A stretch of 64,000 nt of DNA from Vreelandella olivaria (GTDB lineage Bacteria > Pseudomonadota > Gammaproteobacteria > Pseudomonadales > Halomonadaceae): positions 62,001 through 126,000 of the forward strand of contig NZ_JALPZO010000172.1 in the NCBI RefSeq assembly GCF_023507745.1, given 5' to 3'. Below the pieces are notes generated by a model. It searched no databases. It was given only the letters and a program-made list of their open reading frames with translations, and was not told where the DNA came from. Of this stretch, positions 27,458-37,566 are shown one piece after another. The translations under genes and the position numbers were made by a program. The number at the start of each line of letters is the position of its first letter. The stretch's first letter is position 1.

Positions 27458-27580
27458 ATGCAGTATTCAGTTACCCAAAACCAGGCGATGAAAGTGGATG
27501 TTATCGAAGTGTGGGCGAAACGAGCCTTACAGCAACGCGCCGCTTTTGATGCCATTGCCGCCTACATGCGCCAACAATAA
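27458..27580 (+). CDS. Small protein, 40 aa
   Basis: ATG is preceded by AAGGAG at eight bases. The product starts MQYSVTQNQAMKVDVIEVWA, continues with KRALQQRAAF and ends AAYMRQQ. Function not recognised. Compared with the 37-aa peptide upstream it shares a V-I/L-x-V/F-W-x-x-(Q)A-K ... QRAA-x-x-A-I/L-x-AY pattern. A GC-containing hairpin (27594-27617) follows. Confidence 0.6.
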   Translation: MQYSVTQNQAMKVDVIEVWAKRALQQRAAFDAIAAYMRQQ

Positions 27581-27593
27581 TTTTTTGAGTATT

Positions 27594-27617
27594 AATGCCT
27601 CGAACTATCGGGGCATT
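27594..27617 (+). terminator. Possible terminator after the 40-aa gene
   Basis: AATGCCTCGA pairs with TCGGGGCATT (one G-T wobble) around ACTA. The U-tract is poor (GTTGTATA), so termination may be weak. Confidence 0.4.
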
Positions 27618-27654
27618 GTTGTATATAGCCTGTTTGCCCCTGCTTCACGTTATT

Positions 27655-28203
27655 TTACGGCCCACTATCAACCTTATCCGAATCAGTAAGCTGCACCAAG
27701 TAGGTGTCTTGTAAAATATACATCCGTTTTACATCACGATACTTGCCGTTGATAAAGAACTCCTGAACCAGGTGCCCCTCCTCAATAAAACCGCTCTCTT
27801 CGTAAAGGTGGATGGCTTTGACATTTTCTACCGCCACAATAAGGTAGACTTTGTGAAGATTCAGGATAGTAAATGAGTAGTGCAGCGCCTGACCGATGAG
27901 GGAGCGGGCGAACCCTTTCCCTTGATGCTCCGGTGTAATAATGATCTGAAACTCAGCACTGCGATGAATGTAGTCAATCTCGATCAGCTCTACCAGGCCA
28001 ATCGCATGGCCAGCACTATCTTCCGCGACAAAACGGCGCTCTGCGTTGTCGTGAATATGCTTGTTATAAAGCTCTTCCAGTTCATCAAAGGACTCGTACG
28101 GCTCTTCAAACCAGTACGACATAATGCTTTGATTGTTATTTAGTTCGTGAACAAAACGCAGATCACTGCGTTCCAGAGCGCGTAAATAGAGTTTATGACT
28201 CAT
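27655..28203 (-). CDS. speG: Spermidine N(1)-acetyltransferase
   Basis: 182-aa GNAT enzyme that acetylates spermidine and spermine. It matches E. coli SpeG throughout: [45 protein letters not shown], the acetyl-CoA loop [11 protein letters not shown], and [14 protein letters not shown] near the end. The ATG at 28203 gives the usual SpeG N-terminus; an upstream in-frame extension to 28266 lacks similarity. Controls polyamine levels in the cytoplasm. Confidence 0.93.
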   Translation of the reverse strand: MSHKLYLRALERSDLRFVHELNNNQSIMSYWFEEPYESFDELEELYNKHIHDNAERRFVAEDSAGHAIGLVELIEIDYIHRSAEFQIIITPEHQGKGFARSLIGQALHYSFTILNLHKVYLIVAVENVKAIHLYEESGFIEEGHLVQEFFINGKYRDVKRMYILQDTYLVQLTDSDKVDSGP

Positions 28204-28272
28204 TGTTTGCCACTCGACTACCATTAAACCTAGGTTGTTGGGCGTTATCAGTTGCCATTGGTTCACTACTTA

Positions 28273-29487
28273 TCACTTACCCTGGCGTTGAAAGGAAAAC
28301 AGTGCCGCCAGAGGATGGTCTTTACCCTCAATAAGGGCACGTAGTAGCCCCGCACCAATCAAGCTATAAGTAATGCCATTACCACCATACGCCATGGCAA
28401 AGTGCACCCTTGGCCCAAGCGCTTCATGGGGTCCAAAATAAGGTAAACCATCTTCCGTTTCTGCAAAGGTTCCTCCCCAGCTAAAGGTGGGGTTGATCTC
28501 CAGCGAAGGCCATAACGCTTCCACTTTGGCCGCAAGGCCTTGCGCCTTTTCGACTACCCTGGCATCCCGTCGCTGGGGAATATCCTCGTCATCATCATCT
28601 CCACCCACCAACAGACGCCCATCCTGAGTTGAACGCAGATATAAATAGGGCCTGGCCGATTCCCACACCAGCGTATGGCGCAACTTACCCAATGCTTCAG
28701 TGGGCAAAGGATCAGTTACGAAGGCATAGCTACTGCGATTGGCAGCAACAGGGGCAGGTAGCCACGATTGCGCTTCGTAGCCCGCCGCCACAACTACCTG
28801 CTGGCAACTTAGCGTGGCGCCATTGGCAAGCAAAAGCTCAATGCCCCGCTCATTTTGCTGCATGCGATTCACCTGGGTACGGTCATAAACCTCTCCGCCC
28901 CGTGCAACCACTTTATCAAACAGCTGATACGCCATGCGGTACGGGTCCACGCTGGCGGCAAGTTCGGATAAAATAGCGCCTGGTGCTTCAAACCCATAAT
29001 CAGCCAGCACCTCATGGTGCCCCAGCCATGTCACATCGAACCCATACTTTTTGCGCAAGGCCAGTTCTGCTTTCAAGGCAGCCACATCGTCACCATTGCT
29101 GGCAAAGTAGAGGCTCTGATGGCGCTCAAAGGCGACATCACCCAACTCGGCGGCTATGCTTTCCAAGGATAGGATAGCCTCGGCGCAGGCACGATAAGCC
29201 ATGACTGCATTTGCCTCACCATACAACTCAGCCAAATGCACCATGTGGGTATCAATTTCGTATTGCAGCAAGGCGGTGCTGGCAGCAGAGCTTCCCCACC
29301 CTACATCACGGCGCTCCACCACTACCACGTGGTGGCCATGGCGACTAAGCTCGTCAGCTATTAAAGCACCGGTAATACCTCCCCCAATAATCACTACCTC
29401 GCAGTGATGGTCGCGACGTAGCTGCGGAAAAGGGGTTAATAATCCATTTTTAATCGCCCAAAACGGGTAACCACTTTTAAGATCCAT
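28273..29487 (-). CDS. FAD-dependent amine/amino-acid oxidoreductase (DAO family)
   Basis: 404-aa DAO-family flavoprotein. N-terminal FAD motif VVIIGGGITGALIADELSRHG; GWGSSAASTALLQYEID follows, as in glycine oxidase/sarcosine oxidase-like proteins. The C-terminal FAD contact region is MAYGGNGITYSLIGAGLLR. Substrate unknown; putrescine/polyamine or amino-acid oxidation would fit the neighbouring speG but is not shown. Read in the same direction as speG, 69 bp apart. Confidence 0.85.
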   Translation of the reverse strand: MDLKSGYPFWAIKNGLLTPFPQLRRDHHCEVVIIGGGITGALIADELSRHGHHVVVVERRDVGWGSSAASTALLQYEIDTHMVHLAELYGEANAVMAYRACAEAILSLESIAAELGDVAFERHQSLYFASNGDDVAALKAELALRKKYGFDVTWLGHHEVLADYGFEAPGAILSELAASVDPYRMAYQLFDKVVARGGEVYDRTQVNRMQQNERGIELLLANGATLSCQQVVVAAGYEAQSWLPAPVAANRSSYAFVTDPLPTEALGKLRHTLVWESARPYLYLRSTQDGRLLVGGDDDDEDIPQRRDARVVEKAQGLAAKVEALWPSLEINPTFSWGGTFAETEDGLPYFGPHEALGPRVHFAMAYGGNGITYSLIGAGLLRALIEGKDHPLAALFSFQRQGK

Positions 29488-29575
29488 CTTATCGCCTATG
29501 CTGGGTTGTCATGCAGTATGCTGTTAACAATAGTTGGTTATTGCCACATTACCCTGCTCAATGAAGGAAAAGCAG

Positions 29576-30583
29576 ATGATTGATTTACGTAGTGATACAG
29601 TGACCCGCCCCACTGCCGCTATGCTTGAGGCCATGGTGTCGGCCCCTGTGGGAGATGATGTGTGGGGAGATGATCCAACAGCGAATGCCTTTCAAGCCAG
29701 ATTGGCCGAGCAGACAGGTAAAGAAGCCTCGCTGCTGTTTCCCAGCGGCACCCAGAGTAATCTGGTGGCTTTAATGGCTCACTGTGAACGTGGTGATGAG
29801 TATATCGTTGGGCAAAATGCGCACACCTATCGCTATGAGGGGGGTGGAGCAGCAGTATTGGGTAGTATTCAACCACAACCCATTGAGCATGCCGAGGATG
29901 GCAGCTTACCCCTTGAGAAAATCGCAGCAGCGGTTAAAGCGGATGACTTTCACTTTGCCAGAACACGGCTACTGGCGCTGGAAAATACCATTGGTGGCAA
30001 AGTATTACCTGCCGAGTACGTGAAAGAGGCCACTGACCTGGCTCGTCAGTTTGGATTGGCTACTCATTTGGACGGCGCGCGGCTGTTTAATGCAGTCGTG
30101 GCTACCGGTTCATCACTTAAGCAGTTGTGCCAGCCATTTGATAGCGTATCGCTGTGCTTCTCCAAAGGGCTTGGCACTCCCATGGGTTCCGCTCTGGTTG
30201 GCTCCCAAGAGCTAATTGATCGGGCACGACGCTGGCGTAAGATGGTAGGCGGCGGTATGCGCCAGTCAGGTATTATTGCCGCAGCCTGCCAATACGCGCT
30301 GGATCATCATGTGGACGATCTGGCCCATGATCACCGGCGCGCGGCGCGCCTTGCACGGGGGTTGGCCGTACTACCCGGCATCGAAGTTCTCTCTCAAGCA
30401 ACCAATATGGTATTTGCACGCATTCCCTATGAGCATGTACAGCCGCTTGCCGCGTGGCTGAAAGAGCAAGGTATATTAATTGAACTGCTCTACGCCACGC
30501 GCTTTGTTGTCCATCGCGATATCGACGATGCGGATATTGATGAAGTACTGGCAGTGATGGATAGCTATTTTCGCCAGTATTAG
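29576..30583 (+). CDS. ltaE: Low-specificity L-threonine aldolase
   Basis: 335-aa PLP enzyme cleaving threonine and allo-threonine to glycine and acetaldehyde. Motifs: MIDLRSDTVTRPTAAML at the N-terminus, LFPSGTQSNLVAL, LENTIGGKVLP, HLDGARLFNA, and SLCFSKGLGTPMGS with the PLP-binding Lys. ATG at 29576 follows AAGGA at eight bases. Convergent with argO. Confidence 0.95.
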   Translation: MIDLRSDTVTRPTAAMLEAMVSAPVGDDVWGDDPTANAFQARLAEQTGKEASLLFPSGTQSNLVALMAHCERGDEYIVGQNAHTYRYEGGGAAVLGSIQPQPIEHAEDGSLPLEKIAAAVKADDFHFARTRLLALENTIGGKVLPAEYVKEATDLARQFGLATHLDGARLFNAVVATGSSLKQLCQPFDSVSLCFSKGLGTPMGSALVGSQELIDRARRWRKMVGGGMRQSGIIAAACQYALDHHVDDLAHDHRRAARLARGLAVLPGIEVLSQATNMVFARIPYEHVQPLAAWLKEQGILIELLYATRFVVHRDIDDADIDEVLAVMDSYFRQY

Positions 30584-30591
30584 TACGGTAC

Positions 30592-31200
30592 TTACAGCCC
30601 GGCTCCCAGTGCCAAATGCACGGCAATAGCCGCCATCATCAGGCCAATCAGCCCATCAATGATGCGCCAGGCAACAGGGCGGGAAAGCCAGGGAGAAAGC
30701 GCAGCCCCACCCCAGGCCAACAAGCTAAACCAGAGAATGGATGCAGTAGAAGCGCCGGCAATAAATACACCAGCGCTCTCCTGCTGTGCACCAATTGCAG
30801 GGATCAGTAGCAGTGTATCCAGATAAACCTGGGGGTTCAGCACAGTAACCGCCAAGGTTGCCAGAACAACACTACGCAAGCTGCGGGTAGTTGTCTTACC
30901 TGCACGCAGGCCTTCTTGCCCACTGGCGGCACGCCAAAGCGCCTGGGCAGCCAACCAGCTTAAAAATATGACGCCTACCCAGCGCATCGCATCCATAGCG
31001 TTGGGCATGGTGAGCAGTACTGCGCTTGCGCCAAACATACCCACTATCAGCAGAAGAATATCCGCACTTATGCACAGCCCAGCGGACCACCAGTGGTATT
31101 CTCGATGTACTGCCAAGCCCAATACATAGGCGTTTTGCGCCCCGATAGCCATAATGATACCGCCACATACCACCAAGCCTGTTAAATAGCTCTCCCACAT
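30592..31200 (-). CDS. argO: LysE/ArgO-family amino-acid exporter
   Basis: 202-aa membrane protein with about six hydrophobic segments. The LysE/ArgO signature is GAQNAYVLGLAVHREY near residue 20. Exports basic amino acids such as arginine or lysine. ATG at 31200 has AGGA upstream. It is divergent from an ArgP-like regulator, the expected activator, which supports the assignment. Confidence 0.88.
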   Translation of the reverse strand: MWESYLTGLVVCGGIIMAIGAQNAYVLGLAVHREYHWWSAGLCISADILLLIVGMFGASAVLLTMPNAMDAMRWVGVIFLSWLAAQALWRAASGQEGLRAGKTTTRSLRSVVLATLAVTVLNPQVYLDTLLLIPAIGAQQESAGVFIAGASTASILWFSLLAWGGAALSPWLSRPVAWRIIDGLIGLMMAAIAVHLALGAGL

Positions 31201-31521
31201 GCCCTTTTCCTCACTATGCCCTTCAAGGCTGGATAAAGGCGATAGGTTACGCGGCAGCAATCATTAACAAAAATCATCCTGCTAATACTTCATTAGTTAT
31301 GCTTATAATCAATCAAGCAAGCAGCCAAGTCCCTGCTGGTATTTCATAGAGAAACATGGCCTAACAGCCCACCCAGTTAGCCAACTGGCAGGCCGTGCAT
31401 TGAGATGTACTAAACAACCAGGATAATCAAGCTGTTGATTTTACATTAAGGCGTTTGATTAGCTTTGTGTAACCATCACGTTATGATGTGTCCTTGAGGG
31501 CTTAGCTGATGGGGGTACCGC
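31201..31521. promoter_or_regulatory. argO-argP intergenic region
   Basis: About 320 bp between the divergent genes. It is AT-rich and should contain both promoters and the ArgP site, but I could not pick out a specific operator by eye. Confidence 0.4.
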
Positions 31522-32388
31522 ATGTTCGACTATAAACTGCTGCATGCGCTGGCCACCGTGGTGGAGTGTGGCGGCTTTGAGCGGGCTGGCGATTTACTGG
31601 GCCTTTCTCAGTCAGCGGTTTCCCAACGCATAAAAGCGCTTGAAGTGCGCCTGGGGCAGCCAGTGTTAGTCCGTCACCCTAAGCTATCGCCGACCCCAGC
31701 GGGCCAACGACTGCTTGCCCACTATCAGCAAGTACAGCTGTTGGAGCAGGATTTGCACCATGCACTGCCTACTCTGGATAATGCGGCACCCAGGCTACGC
31801 ATTGCGATTAATGCTGATAGCGTGGTGACCTGGTGGGCAGCGGCGGTGGCGGAAACCTGCCAGGCAGACGGCGTATTGCTGGACCTCGTGATTGAAGATC
31901 AAGAAGTGGGATTAAAACGCCTGAAGGACGGCGATGTCGCCGCCTGCCTGTGTGCAACACCACAACCTGTCGCAGGAGCACGCTGCATTAAAATTGGCGA
32001 GATGCATTATCACCCACTTGCCTCCCCCAGCTATGTGGCACGCTATTTTCCTGATGGCCCTACCCCAGAAGCCTTCCAGCAGGCGCCTGCGATTGTTTTT
32101 GGCCCCCATGATCAGTTGCAGCACCGTTTTCTTGCTCAGTGTGGGTATCACGGGTATTTCCCCTATCATTTATGCCCTTCGTCCGAAGGCTTTGTACGCC
32201 TCGCAGCGGCAGGCATCGGCTATGGGATGATTCCCCAACTACAGACAGTTAAGCAGTTACAAAGCGGACAGCTCGCTAGCATTGCCCCTGGCCGCTCTCT
32301 TACGGTTCCCCTCTATTGGCACTTCTGGCGTCATAGCAGTCAACTAGTACAGCGCCTAACAGAAAGGCTGAACCGCCTCACGCTTTAG
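31522..32388 (+). CDS. argP: LysR-family regulator, ArgP type
   Basis: 288-aa LysR-type regulator of the ArgP/IciA group. The N-terminal domain shows LLHALATVVECGGFERAGDL and LSQSAVSQRIKALE, where the GGFE-x-AA/G pattern is characteristic of ArgP. It activates argO in response to arginine in E. coli; the same role is expected here from the divergent argO homologue. Confidence 0.88.
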   Translation: MFDYKLLHALATVVECGGFERAGDLLGLSQSAVSQRIKALEVRLGQPVLVRHPKLSPTPAGQRLLAHYQQVQLLEQDLHHALPTLDNAAPRLRIAINADSVVTWWAAAVAETCQADGVLLDLVIEDQEVGLKRLKDGDVAACLCATPQPVAGARCIKIGEMHYHPLASPSYVARYFPDGPTPEAFQQAPAIVFGPHDQLQHRFLAQCGYHGYFPYHLCPSSEGFVRLAAAGIGYGMIPQLQTVKQLQSGQLASIAPGRSLTVPLYWHFWRHSSQLVQRLTERLNRLTL

Positions 32389-32517
32389 CATCATAGCGGT
32401 GGGTTGTGGCAGAAAGGCGGCTACACTCAAAGTGTTCATCCAGGGTTTGTCCGACAAGTCGATGATCGAGCGCAAGCAGTTTTCGTACAAAGCCTAGCAT
32501 CACAGGGAACTTTGTTT

Positions 32518-33891
32518 ATGTTATCACCTCTTCAAACCTCAGCCCTGCTGGTTGCGAGTGGCCTACTCATCGCAAACGTAGCCAATGGACAAGCGTCAAG
32601 CGCTGCCCCTCTTTGGAACGAGGCCTTAATCAGTGCTGCCCAGCAAGTGACGCTGGGGCCTAGGCCGCTCTTTTTAGTTAACGATATGAGTGCTGATAAT
32701 GCTCATGAACGACGACTAAAAGCAGAATTGCTGGCCTGCGCGGCGGAGCAAACCCAATGGCAACGCTCTCCCTTAACCATTGGGCATCGAGGTGCACCCC
32801 TTCAGTTTCCAGAACATACTCTTGAGTCCTATTTGGCGGGCGCCCAGGGGGGAGCTGGCCTACTAGAGTGTGACGTTGCGTTTACCGCAGATGAAGAGCT
32901 GGTATGCCGACACTCTCAGTGTGACCTGCACTACACCACTAATATTGTGGAAACTGAATTGGCTCAGCAGTGTAGTGTTCCCCCCGCATTTGATGACACC
33001 ACCGGTGAACTCACTAATGCGGCTGATATACGTTGCTGCACCAGCGATATCACACTGGCTGAATTCCGCACATTGCAGGGCATGATGGAAGGGGTGAATA
33101 GCGACGCCACCACGCTGGAAGCATACCTGGCTGGTACACCGGCCTGGCGCACCGAGCTATATGCCACTAGAGGCACGCTAATGAGCCATGCAGACAGCAT
33201 CGCTCTCTTTCAGCAGCTTGGCGTTAAGATGACTCCAGAGTTAAAAATTCCAGAGGTAGAGATGCCATTTACTGGCCATTCAGAGCCGGGCTTTACCCAG
33301 CAGGATTACGCACAAAAGTTGATAGATGAGTATAAGGCAGCAGGCATTAACCCCCAGGATGTTTACCCGCAGTCGTTTAATCTTGAAGACGTGCTCTATT
33401 GGATTGAAAACGAACCCGAGTTCGGTGCTCAAGCGGTCTACCTGGATGGCCGCTATGACGATGAGAGCTTTGACCACAACGACCCGACCACGTGGCAACC
33501 CAGTATGGCCGAACTGGTCGAACAGGGAGTTGCCATTCTCGCCCCACCCACCTGGATGTTGCTCGAACCTAACCCTGAATTCACTAAATCAGACAGTGAT
33601 CAAGCCGCTAGTGACACGGGTCACCAGCGCCGGCTTCAACCGTCGCGTTATGCCCAGGAAGCCCGCGATGCAGGACTATTGCTGATTGCATGGACCATGG
33701 AGCGCTCAGGGCCATTAGCTGAAGCAGACCAGTGGTATCACCAAACCACTCAGGCTGTCATACAGCGGGAGGGGGACCAACTGATCACTATCGATGCATT
33801 AATAAACGATGTTGGCGTGCTGGGCATCTTTAGCGATTGGCCAGCAACGGTCACCTTTTTTGATAACTGCGCTCAACGTGGTGCACCTTAA
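32518..33891 (+). CDS. Glycerophosphodiester phosphodiesterase, exported
   Basis: About 457-aa GDPD-family protein. A hydrophobic signal segment ([15 protein letters not shown]) follows the preferred ATG at 32518, which has AGGGA upstream; the frame is open back to 32404 but that extension lacks a signal peptide at its start. Catalytic motifs: [17 protein letters not shown] (HR and E), [11 protein letters not shown] (E-x-D) and CRHSQCDL (His). It should hydrolyse glycerophosphodiesters in the periplasm. Many Cys residues suggest disulfides. Confidence 0.88.
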   Translation: MLSPLQTSALLVASGLLIANVANGQASSAAPLWNEALISAAQQVTLGPRPLFLVNDMSADNAHERRLKAELLACAAEQTQWQRSPLTIGHRGAPLQFPEHTLESYLAGAQGGAGLLECDVAFTADEELVCRHSQCDLHYTTNIVETELAQQCSVPPAFDDTTGELTNAADIRCCTSDITLAEFRTLQGMMEGVNSDATTLEAYLAGTPAWRTELYATRGTLMSHADSIALFQQLGVKMTPELKIPEVEMPFTGHSEPGFTQQDYAQKLIDEYKAAGINPQDVYPQSFNLEDVLYWIENEPEFGAQAVYLDGRYDDESFDHNDPTTWQPSMAELVEQGVAILAPPTWMLLEPNPEFTKSDSDQAASDTGHQRRLQPSRYAQEARDAGLLLIAWTMERSGPLAEADQWYHQTTQAVIQREGDQLITIDALINDVGVLGIFSDWPATVTFFDNCAQRGAP

Positions 33892-33929
33892 ATCACTGAT
33901 GAATAATTGAAAATTATTTACGGTCAGTT

Positions 33930-34487
33930 TTAATCAAACAAACTCATTCGTTTCATCACGTTATCGCGTTTGATTCGCCAATGAAACAGTGCCCCCACCA
34001 CGTGTAGCACCACCAAAACAGCAATGGCCCACCCCAGGCGTTCATGCCACATAAACAGCTGTTCTGACAGAGCATCATGCTCCCCGATGAACCTCGGTAA
34101 ATGCCAGTGGAAAAACTCTACTGGAAAGCCACCCGTGGCGGTAGCCGCCCAGCCAATAATGGGCATGATCACCAACGCCAGATAGAGCAAGTGATGCACA
34201 CTGGTACTCACTAGCCGCTCCAACACATGTAAGGGAGGATCATGATCCGGCACCACAAATGCCAGGCGGGTAATAATGCGCAGCGTCATTAAGAGTAAGA
34301 TAATCATGCCCAGCGTTTTATGACTGGTATAAAGGAGGTTGGTGAGTGTATTCCCCACTAAACTCACCGCTCGCTCATAACCAAGAGCCCCCAGCATTAA
34401 CCCACTCGCCAACGAAAGCAGTACCGCCCCTGCCACCAGCCAGTGCAGTATCCGGTGCGGGTAGATATAGTGATCCAACTCGTGCAT
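33930..34487 (-). CDS. Cytochrome b561
   Basis: 185-aa four-helix membrane cytochrome b. Haem-ligand histidines are in HRILHWLVAG (helix 1), TSHKTLGM (helix 2), VHHLLYLALVIMPIIGW (helix 3) and VLHVVGALFHW (helix 4). Likely transfers electrons from quinol to a periplasmic acceptor or superoxide, as for YodB/CybB. Confidence 0.9.
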   Translation of the reverse strand: MHELDHYIYPHRILHWLVAGAVLLSLASGLMLGALGYERAVSLVGNTLTNLLYTSHKTLGMIILLLMTLRIITRLAFVVPDHDPPLHVLERLVSTSVHHLLYLALVIMPIIGWAATATGGFPVEFFHWHLPRFIGEHDALSEQLFMWHERLGWAIAVLVVLHVVGALFHWRIKRDNVMKRMSLFD

Positions 34488-34556
34488 TCAGTGCTCCTAG
34501 CGGCCAATCACGTTATGTAGCGTTAAGCTTAGTGCAGTCACGAACGCTTGTAGGTA

Positions 34557-34715
34557 TTAATCACACTCTCTTTTGATCAATTTTCTGCTGTAACTTTCTG
34601 GAAGCAGCGAATTGCTTTGAGGAGCCGAACCATACACCTCACAAAAAGCCTCGGTAATAGGTATTGCCAGCTCCCATTGCTGTTTCACATCACGCGGGAA
34701 TTGCTGAAGAGTCAT
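34557..34715 (-). CDS. Hypothetical protein, 52 aa
   Basis: Complete small frame starting MTLQQFPRDVKQQWELAIPI and ending YSRKLIKRECD, with AAAGGTG about 11 bases before ATG. I do not recognise it; it may be the remnant of a longer gene, since the sequence reads like an internal helix-rich segment. It is AT-richer than its neighbours. Confidence 0.35.
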   Translation of the reverse strand: MTLQQFPRDVKQQWELAIPITEAFCEVYGSAPQSNSLLPESYSRKLIKRECD

Positions 34716-34771
34716 AATGGGATATGACACCTTTCAGTTAATAGACCAGCCAAAGCACCACCTTGTAATGC

Positions 34772-35635
34772 CTACGTGGATGCCGCCAGTTGCTCCCGTA
34801 TTAACTCACCCAGCCGCCTTGCCGGCTCTGAGGGACGATGCGGTGCACGGTGCAACGCCAACTCAATCATGGGTAAAACAGGCAACCCGCTGCTTTCATC
34901 CAGTGGCCGCAGCGAAGGTGTCAGCATACTCCGGGTAACCACCACCACGGCCAGTCCAGCCGTCACGATGGGCGCCAGCCCTGCCATGGATTGGCTGGTA
35001 TAGGCAACACGCCACTCTCTCCCCGCCGCCAGTAGCGCCTGCTCCGCCACTTCGCGAAAAACATCCGCACCTGGAGAGTACAGCGCCAGGGGGATAGGAT
35101 CGCTTAGTGATGGTTGCTGGTTAACACCGACGGCCCAAATCAGTGGCTCACGGCGAATAACCTCTCCTCCTGGCGAGTTGCGTTGTCGCGTTACCAACGC
35201 CAAATCAATATCGGCTGTTTTTACCTGCTCCACAAGGTGGGCGCTGGTGCCACAAATCACCTTTAGCCCCACCGCCGGATACAGCTGGTGAAAATAGGCA
35301 AACACAGAAGGCAACAGCGAGGCGTAATCCTCAGGGATACCGAGTGTCAAATCACCGGTCACTTGGCGGGCCTGCATGTCGTTCCAGGCTTCATCATTCA
35401 GGGCCAGTAAACGACGCGCATGGGAAAGTAAGCGCTCACCTTCTGACGTAAAGCGCAGCCTTCGCCCCTCCCGTTCGTGCAAACTCATACCAAGTTGAGC
35501 TTCTAGCCGTTGTAACTGCATGCTCACTGTCGACTGGGTATACGCCAATCGCTTTGCCGCTGCGGTGACGCTACCGGTATCGGCGATGGTCACTAGCGTC
35601 CGTAATAGTGTCAGATCAAGTGTTGGTGCGCGCAT
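34772..35635 (-). CDS. LysR-family transcriptional regulator
   Basis: 287-aa LysR-type regulator. Helix-turn-helix region: LLRTLVTIADTGSVTAAAKR and LAYTQSTVSMQLQRLEAQLG. The effector domain follows from about residue 90. It is divergent from an EamA exporter (100-bp gap), its likely target. Confidence 0.9.
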   Translation of the reverse strand: MRAPTLDLTLLRTLVTIADTGSVTAAAKRLAYTQSTVSMQLQRLEAQLGMSLHEREGRRLRFTSEGERLLSHARRLLALNDEAWNDMQARQVTGDLTLGIPEDYASLLPSVFAYFHQLYPAVGLKVICGTSAHLVEQVKTADIDLALVTRQRNSPGGEVIRREPLIWAVGVNQQPSLSDPIPLALYSPGADVFREVAEQALLAAGREWRVAYTSQSMAGLAPIVTAGLAVVVVTRSMLTPSLRPLDESSGLPVLPMIELALHRAPHRPSEPARRLGELIREQLAAST

Positions 35636-35735
35636 ACATCACCATTATTGATATAACCAATCAAAAAAGATCGATATTGTGATGGGTGGTTGCTGAGTAT
35701 GCTGTGGGCTATCACCACAAGGCAAGGAGAAACCC

Positions 35736-36623
35736 ATGCAACCCGTTCACCCTCACGAGGTCGTTGCACGTTGGTACAGTGTTGGGGCAGCGCTTGTGGC
35801 CGTGATGCTCTGGAGCGTTGCACCGCTGATGGCAGAGCTTGCGCGTACCACTCCGCCTTTCCAACTAACAGCGCTTACGTTATTGGCTGGCGCACTGGCC
35901 ACGCTTCCTTTAAGCCGGCAGATCAATGTTTCCCGTGCCAATATGGCTTGGCAGCTCAGCGTCTGGTTGGGCGTTCCGTTACTTATTGTTGGGGCTGTTG
36001 GTAGCTACTTTATAGGTATGCGTCTCGCACCCGCTGCGGAAGCTGCGCTGATTACCTACACATGGCCCGTGCTGTTCGTACTGCTAAGCCAGTGGAGCCG
36101 CTTTGGCAGGTTGAAAATGGCGGGAGTGATAGGCGCACTCATTGCTTTTTCAGGCGCCGCAGTACTACTCCTGCCTCAGGCACTGAATGGAGGCTTTGGG
36201 GGAGCGGCCACTGGCTACGGATTGGCCTTAGTCGCTGCCTGCTGCTGGGCACTCTACTCCTGGCTGGGTCAAACCGCACCGGTGGCGTTATCCCCACTGT
36301 TGCCACGGTTACTGCTTATTGCCTGCGCTATCGCAGCAAGCGCCAGCTTTATTACCGAGGGCAATCCGAGTGTGGTAAATGGTGAAGCCCTGCTGGCTGG
36401 CATTGCACTCGGATTGGGGCCCTATGGAGTGGCAATGGTAGCCTGGGATAAGGCACTGCGCTTTGGACAAGCCAGTGTTGTTGGCAGTCTCGCCTACGGG
36501 GTACCCGTTCTAGCGGCCCTTATATTGGTGCTGGCAGATATGAGCGTCCTGGACTGGCGGCTACCTACTGCCGCCGTCCTGGTGGTCATCGGCTGTTTAA
36601 AAGCAGGCCACGTAGCTGGCTGA
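35736..36623 (+). CDS. EamA/DMT-family transporter
   Basis: 295-aa membrane protein with two EamA repeats and about ten membrane segments. PAAEAALITYTWPVLFVLLS is typical of the first repeat's end. AAGGAG lies nine bases before ATG. Probable small-metabolite exporter under the adjacent LysR regulator. Confidence 0.85.
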   Translation: MQPVHPHEVVARWYSVGAALVAVMLWSVAPLMAELARTTPPFQLTALTLLAGALATLPLSRQINVSRANMAWQLSVWLGVPLLIVGAVGSYFIGMRLAPAAEAALITYTWPVLFVLLSQWSRFGRLKMAGVIGALIAFSGAAVLLLPQALNGGFGGAATGYGLALVAACCWALYSWLGQTAPVALSPLLPRLLLIACAIAASASFITEGNPSVVNGEALLAGIALGLGPYGVAMVAWDKALRFGQASVVGSLAYGVPVLAALILVLADMSVLDWRLPTAAVLVVIGCLKAGHVAG

Positions 36624-36628
36624 GCGCC

Positions 36629-37402
36629 TTAATGGCCTAAATAACGTGGCTTTGCTATGCCCTCCAGCTCATCAGTGGTTATCGTCAAGGAGGGCTGCCC
36701 TACAGCATAGGGGGCGATGTCATAAACGTTGTACTTCACCTCCCAGCCGGTTTCCAAAGGGGCAATATTACGGCTATCGCTTAAAGGCCAGGTGGCAGCA
36801 AACTGCTCATCCTGCTCCATCTCAGCCATCCAGCGCTGGTGCGCCTGGCCAAGCACCGCCTGAAACGCCTCCTGCTGCCCACCCAAGAGCATGTCATCGC
36901 CCGTTACAACGCGCTGTTGGCGTTCATCAATCACCATAAATTCTGTCATTGGCAACCCATGAGCCTGCCCGGCATGGTAGACATAGCTGTTGAGCTCCAG
37001 CACCAGAAGGTCGTTGTGGTGGGCGTATACGTCAGCCTTCAGCAGCGCTTCACTGGCCATAAAATCAGGCCGTACCTGGCTATCTTCTGTTGCCAGATCG
37101 AAGAAGTTTTGCGCATAACCATCCCAGCTCTCCGCTGGCAGTGCACTCTCTTCGGTAATCCCCATGGCAAGTGTTAATAAGCGCGCTTGCAGTTGCTCAG
37201 TCAGCTCTGGCGACTGAGGAAACTCTAATGCTGACACCGTCACTGCTGAACAGTTTTCCCCCTGGCAGTCCGGCGCTACATAGTATTTTTCCACTGCCAG
37301 AGTGGCAAGGGAGAACGGCTCTGCGTTGCTGTTCTCCGATGTTTGGCACCCGCTAAGCAGTAGCACCATAAGGGCACATAATCCACTGGTAACTCGCAGC
37401 AT
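36629..37402 (-). CDS. DUF3298-type lipoprotein
   Basis: 257-aa envelope lipoprotein: a signal peptide ends in the lipobox LLSGC at residues 15-19. The C-terminal half (LLVLELNSYVYHAGQAHG and WEVKYNVYDIAPYAVG) matches the DUF3298/RsiV-type domain. Function not established. Converges with the EamA gene, 5 bp apart. Confidence 0.75.
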   Translation of the reverse strand: MLRVTSGLCALMVLLLSGCQTSENSNAEPFSLATLAVEKYYVAPDCQGENCSAVTVSALEFPQSPELTEQLQARLLTLAMGITEESALPAESWDGYAQNFFDLATEDSQVRPDFMASEALLKADVYAHHNDLLVLELNSYVYHAGQAHGLPMTEFMVIDERQQRVVTGDDMLLGGQQEAFQAVLGQAHQRWMAEMEQDEQFAATWPLSDSRNIAPLETGWEVKYNVYDIAPYAVGQPSLTITTDELEGIAKPRYLGH

Positions 37403-37483
37403 AAAACCTCCTTGTTGGCAGACATCAGGCCATTCTTTTAAGTGGTGTGTTTCAAAGCGACTTATTTAGTTTAGCCAAATGTA

Positions 37484-37517
37484 AACACCCTTGCTGCATA
37501 AAGCGAACAAGGGTGTT
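37484..37517 (-). terminator. Possible terminator of the PPC-repeat gene
   Basis: AACACCCTTG (37484-37493) pairs with CAAGGGTGTT (37508-37517); on the minus strand it is followed by TACATTT, a modest U-tract. Confidence 0.5.
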
Positions 37518-37566
37518 AAGGCGATACGTTGGTAACAGATGTACTACATTTTACCTATCTGGCATT

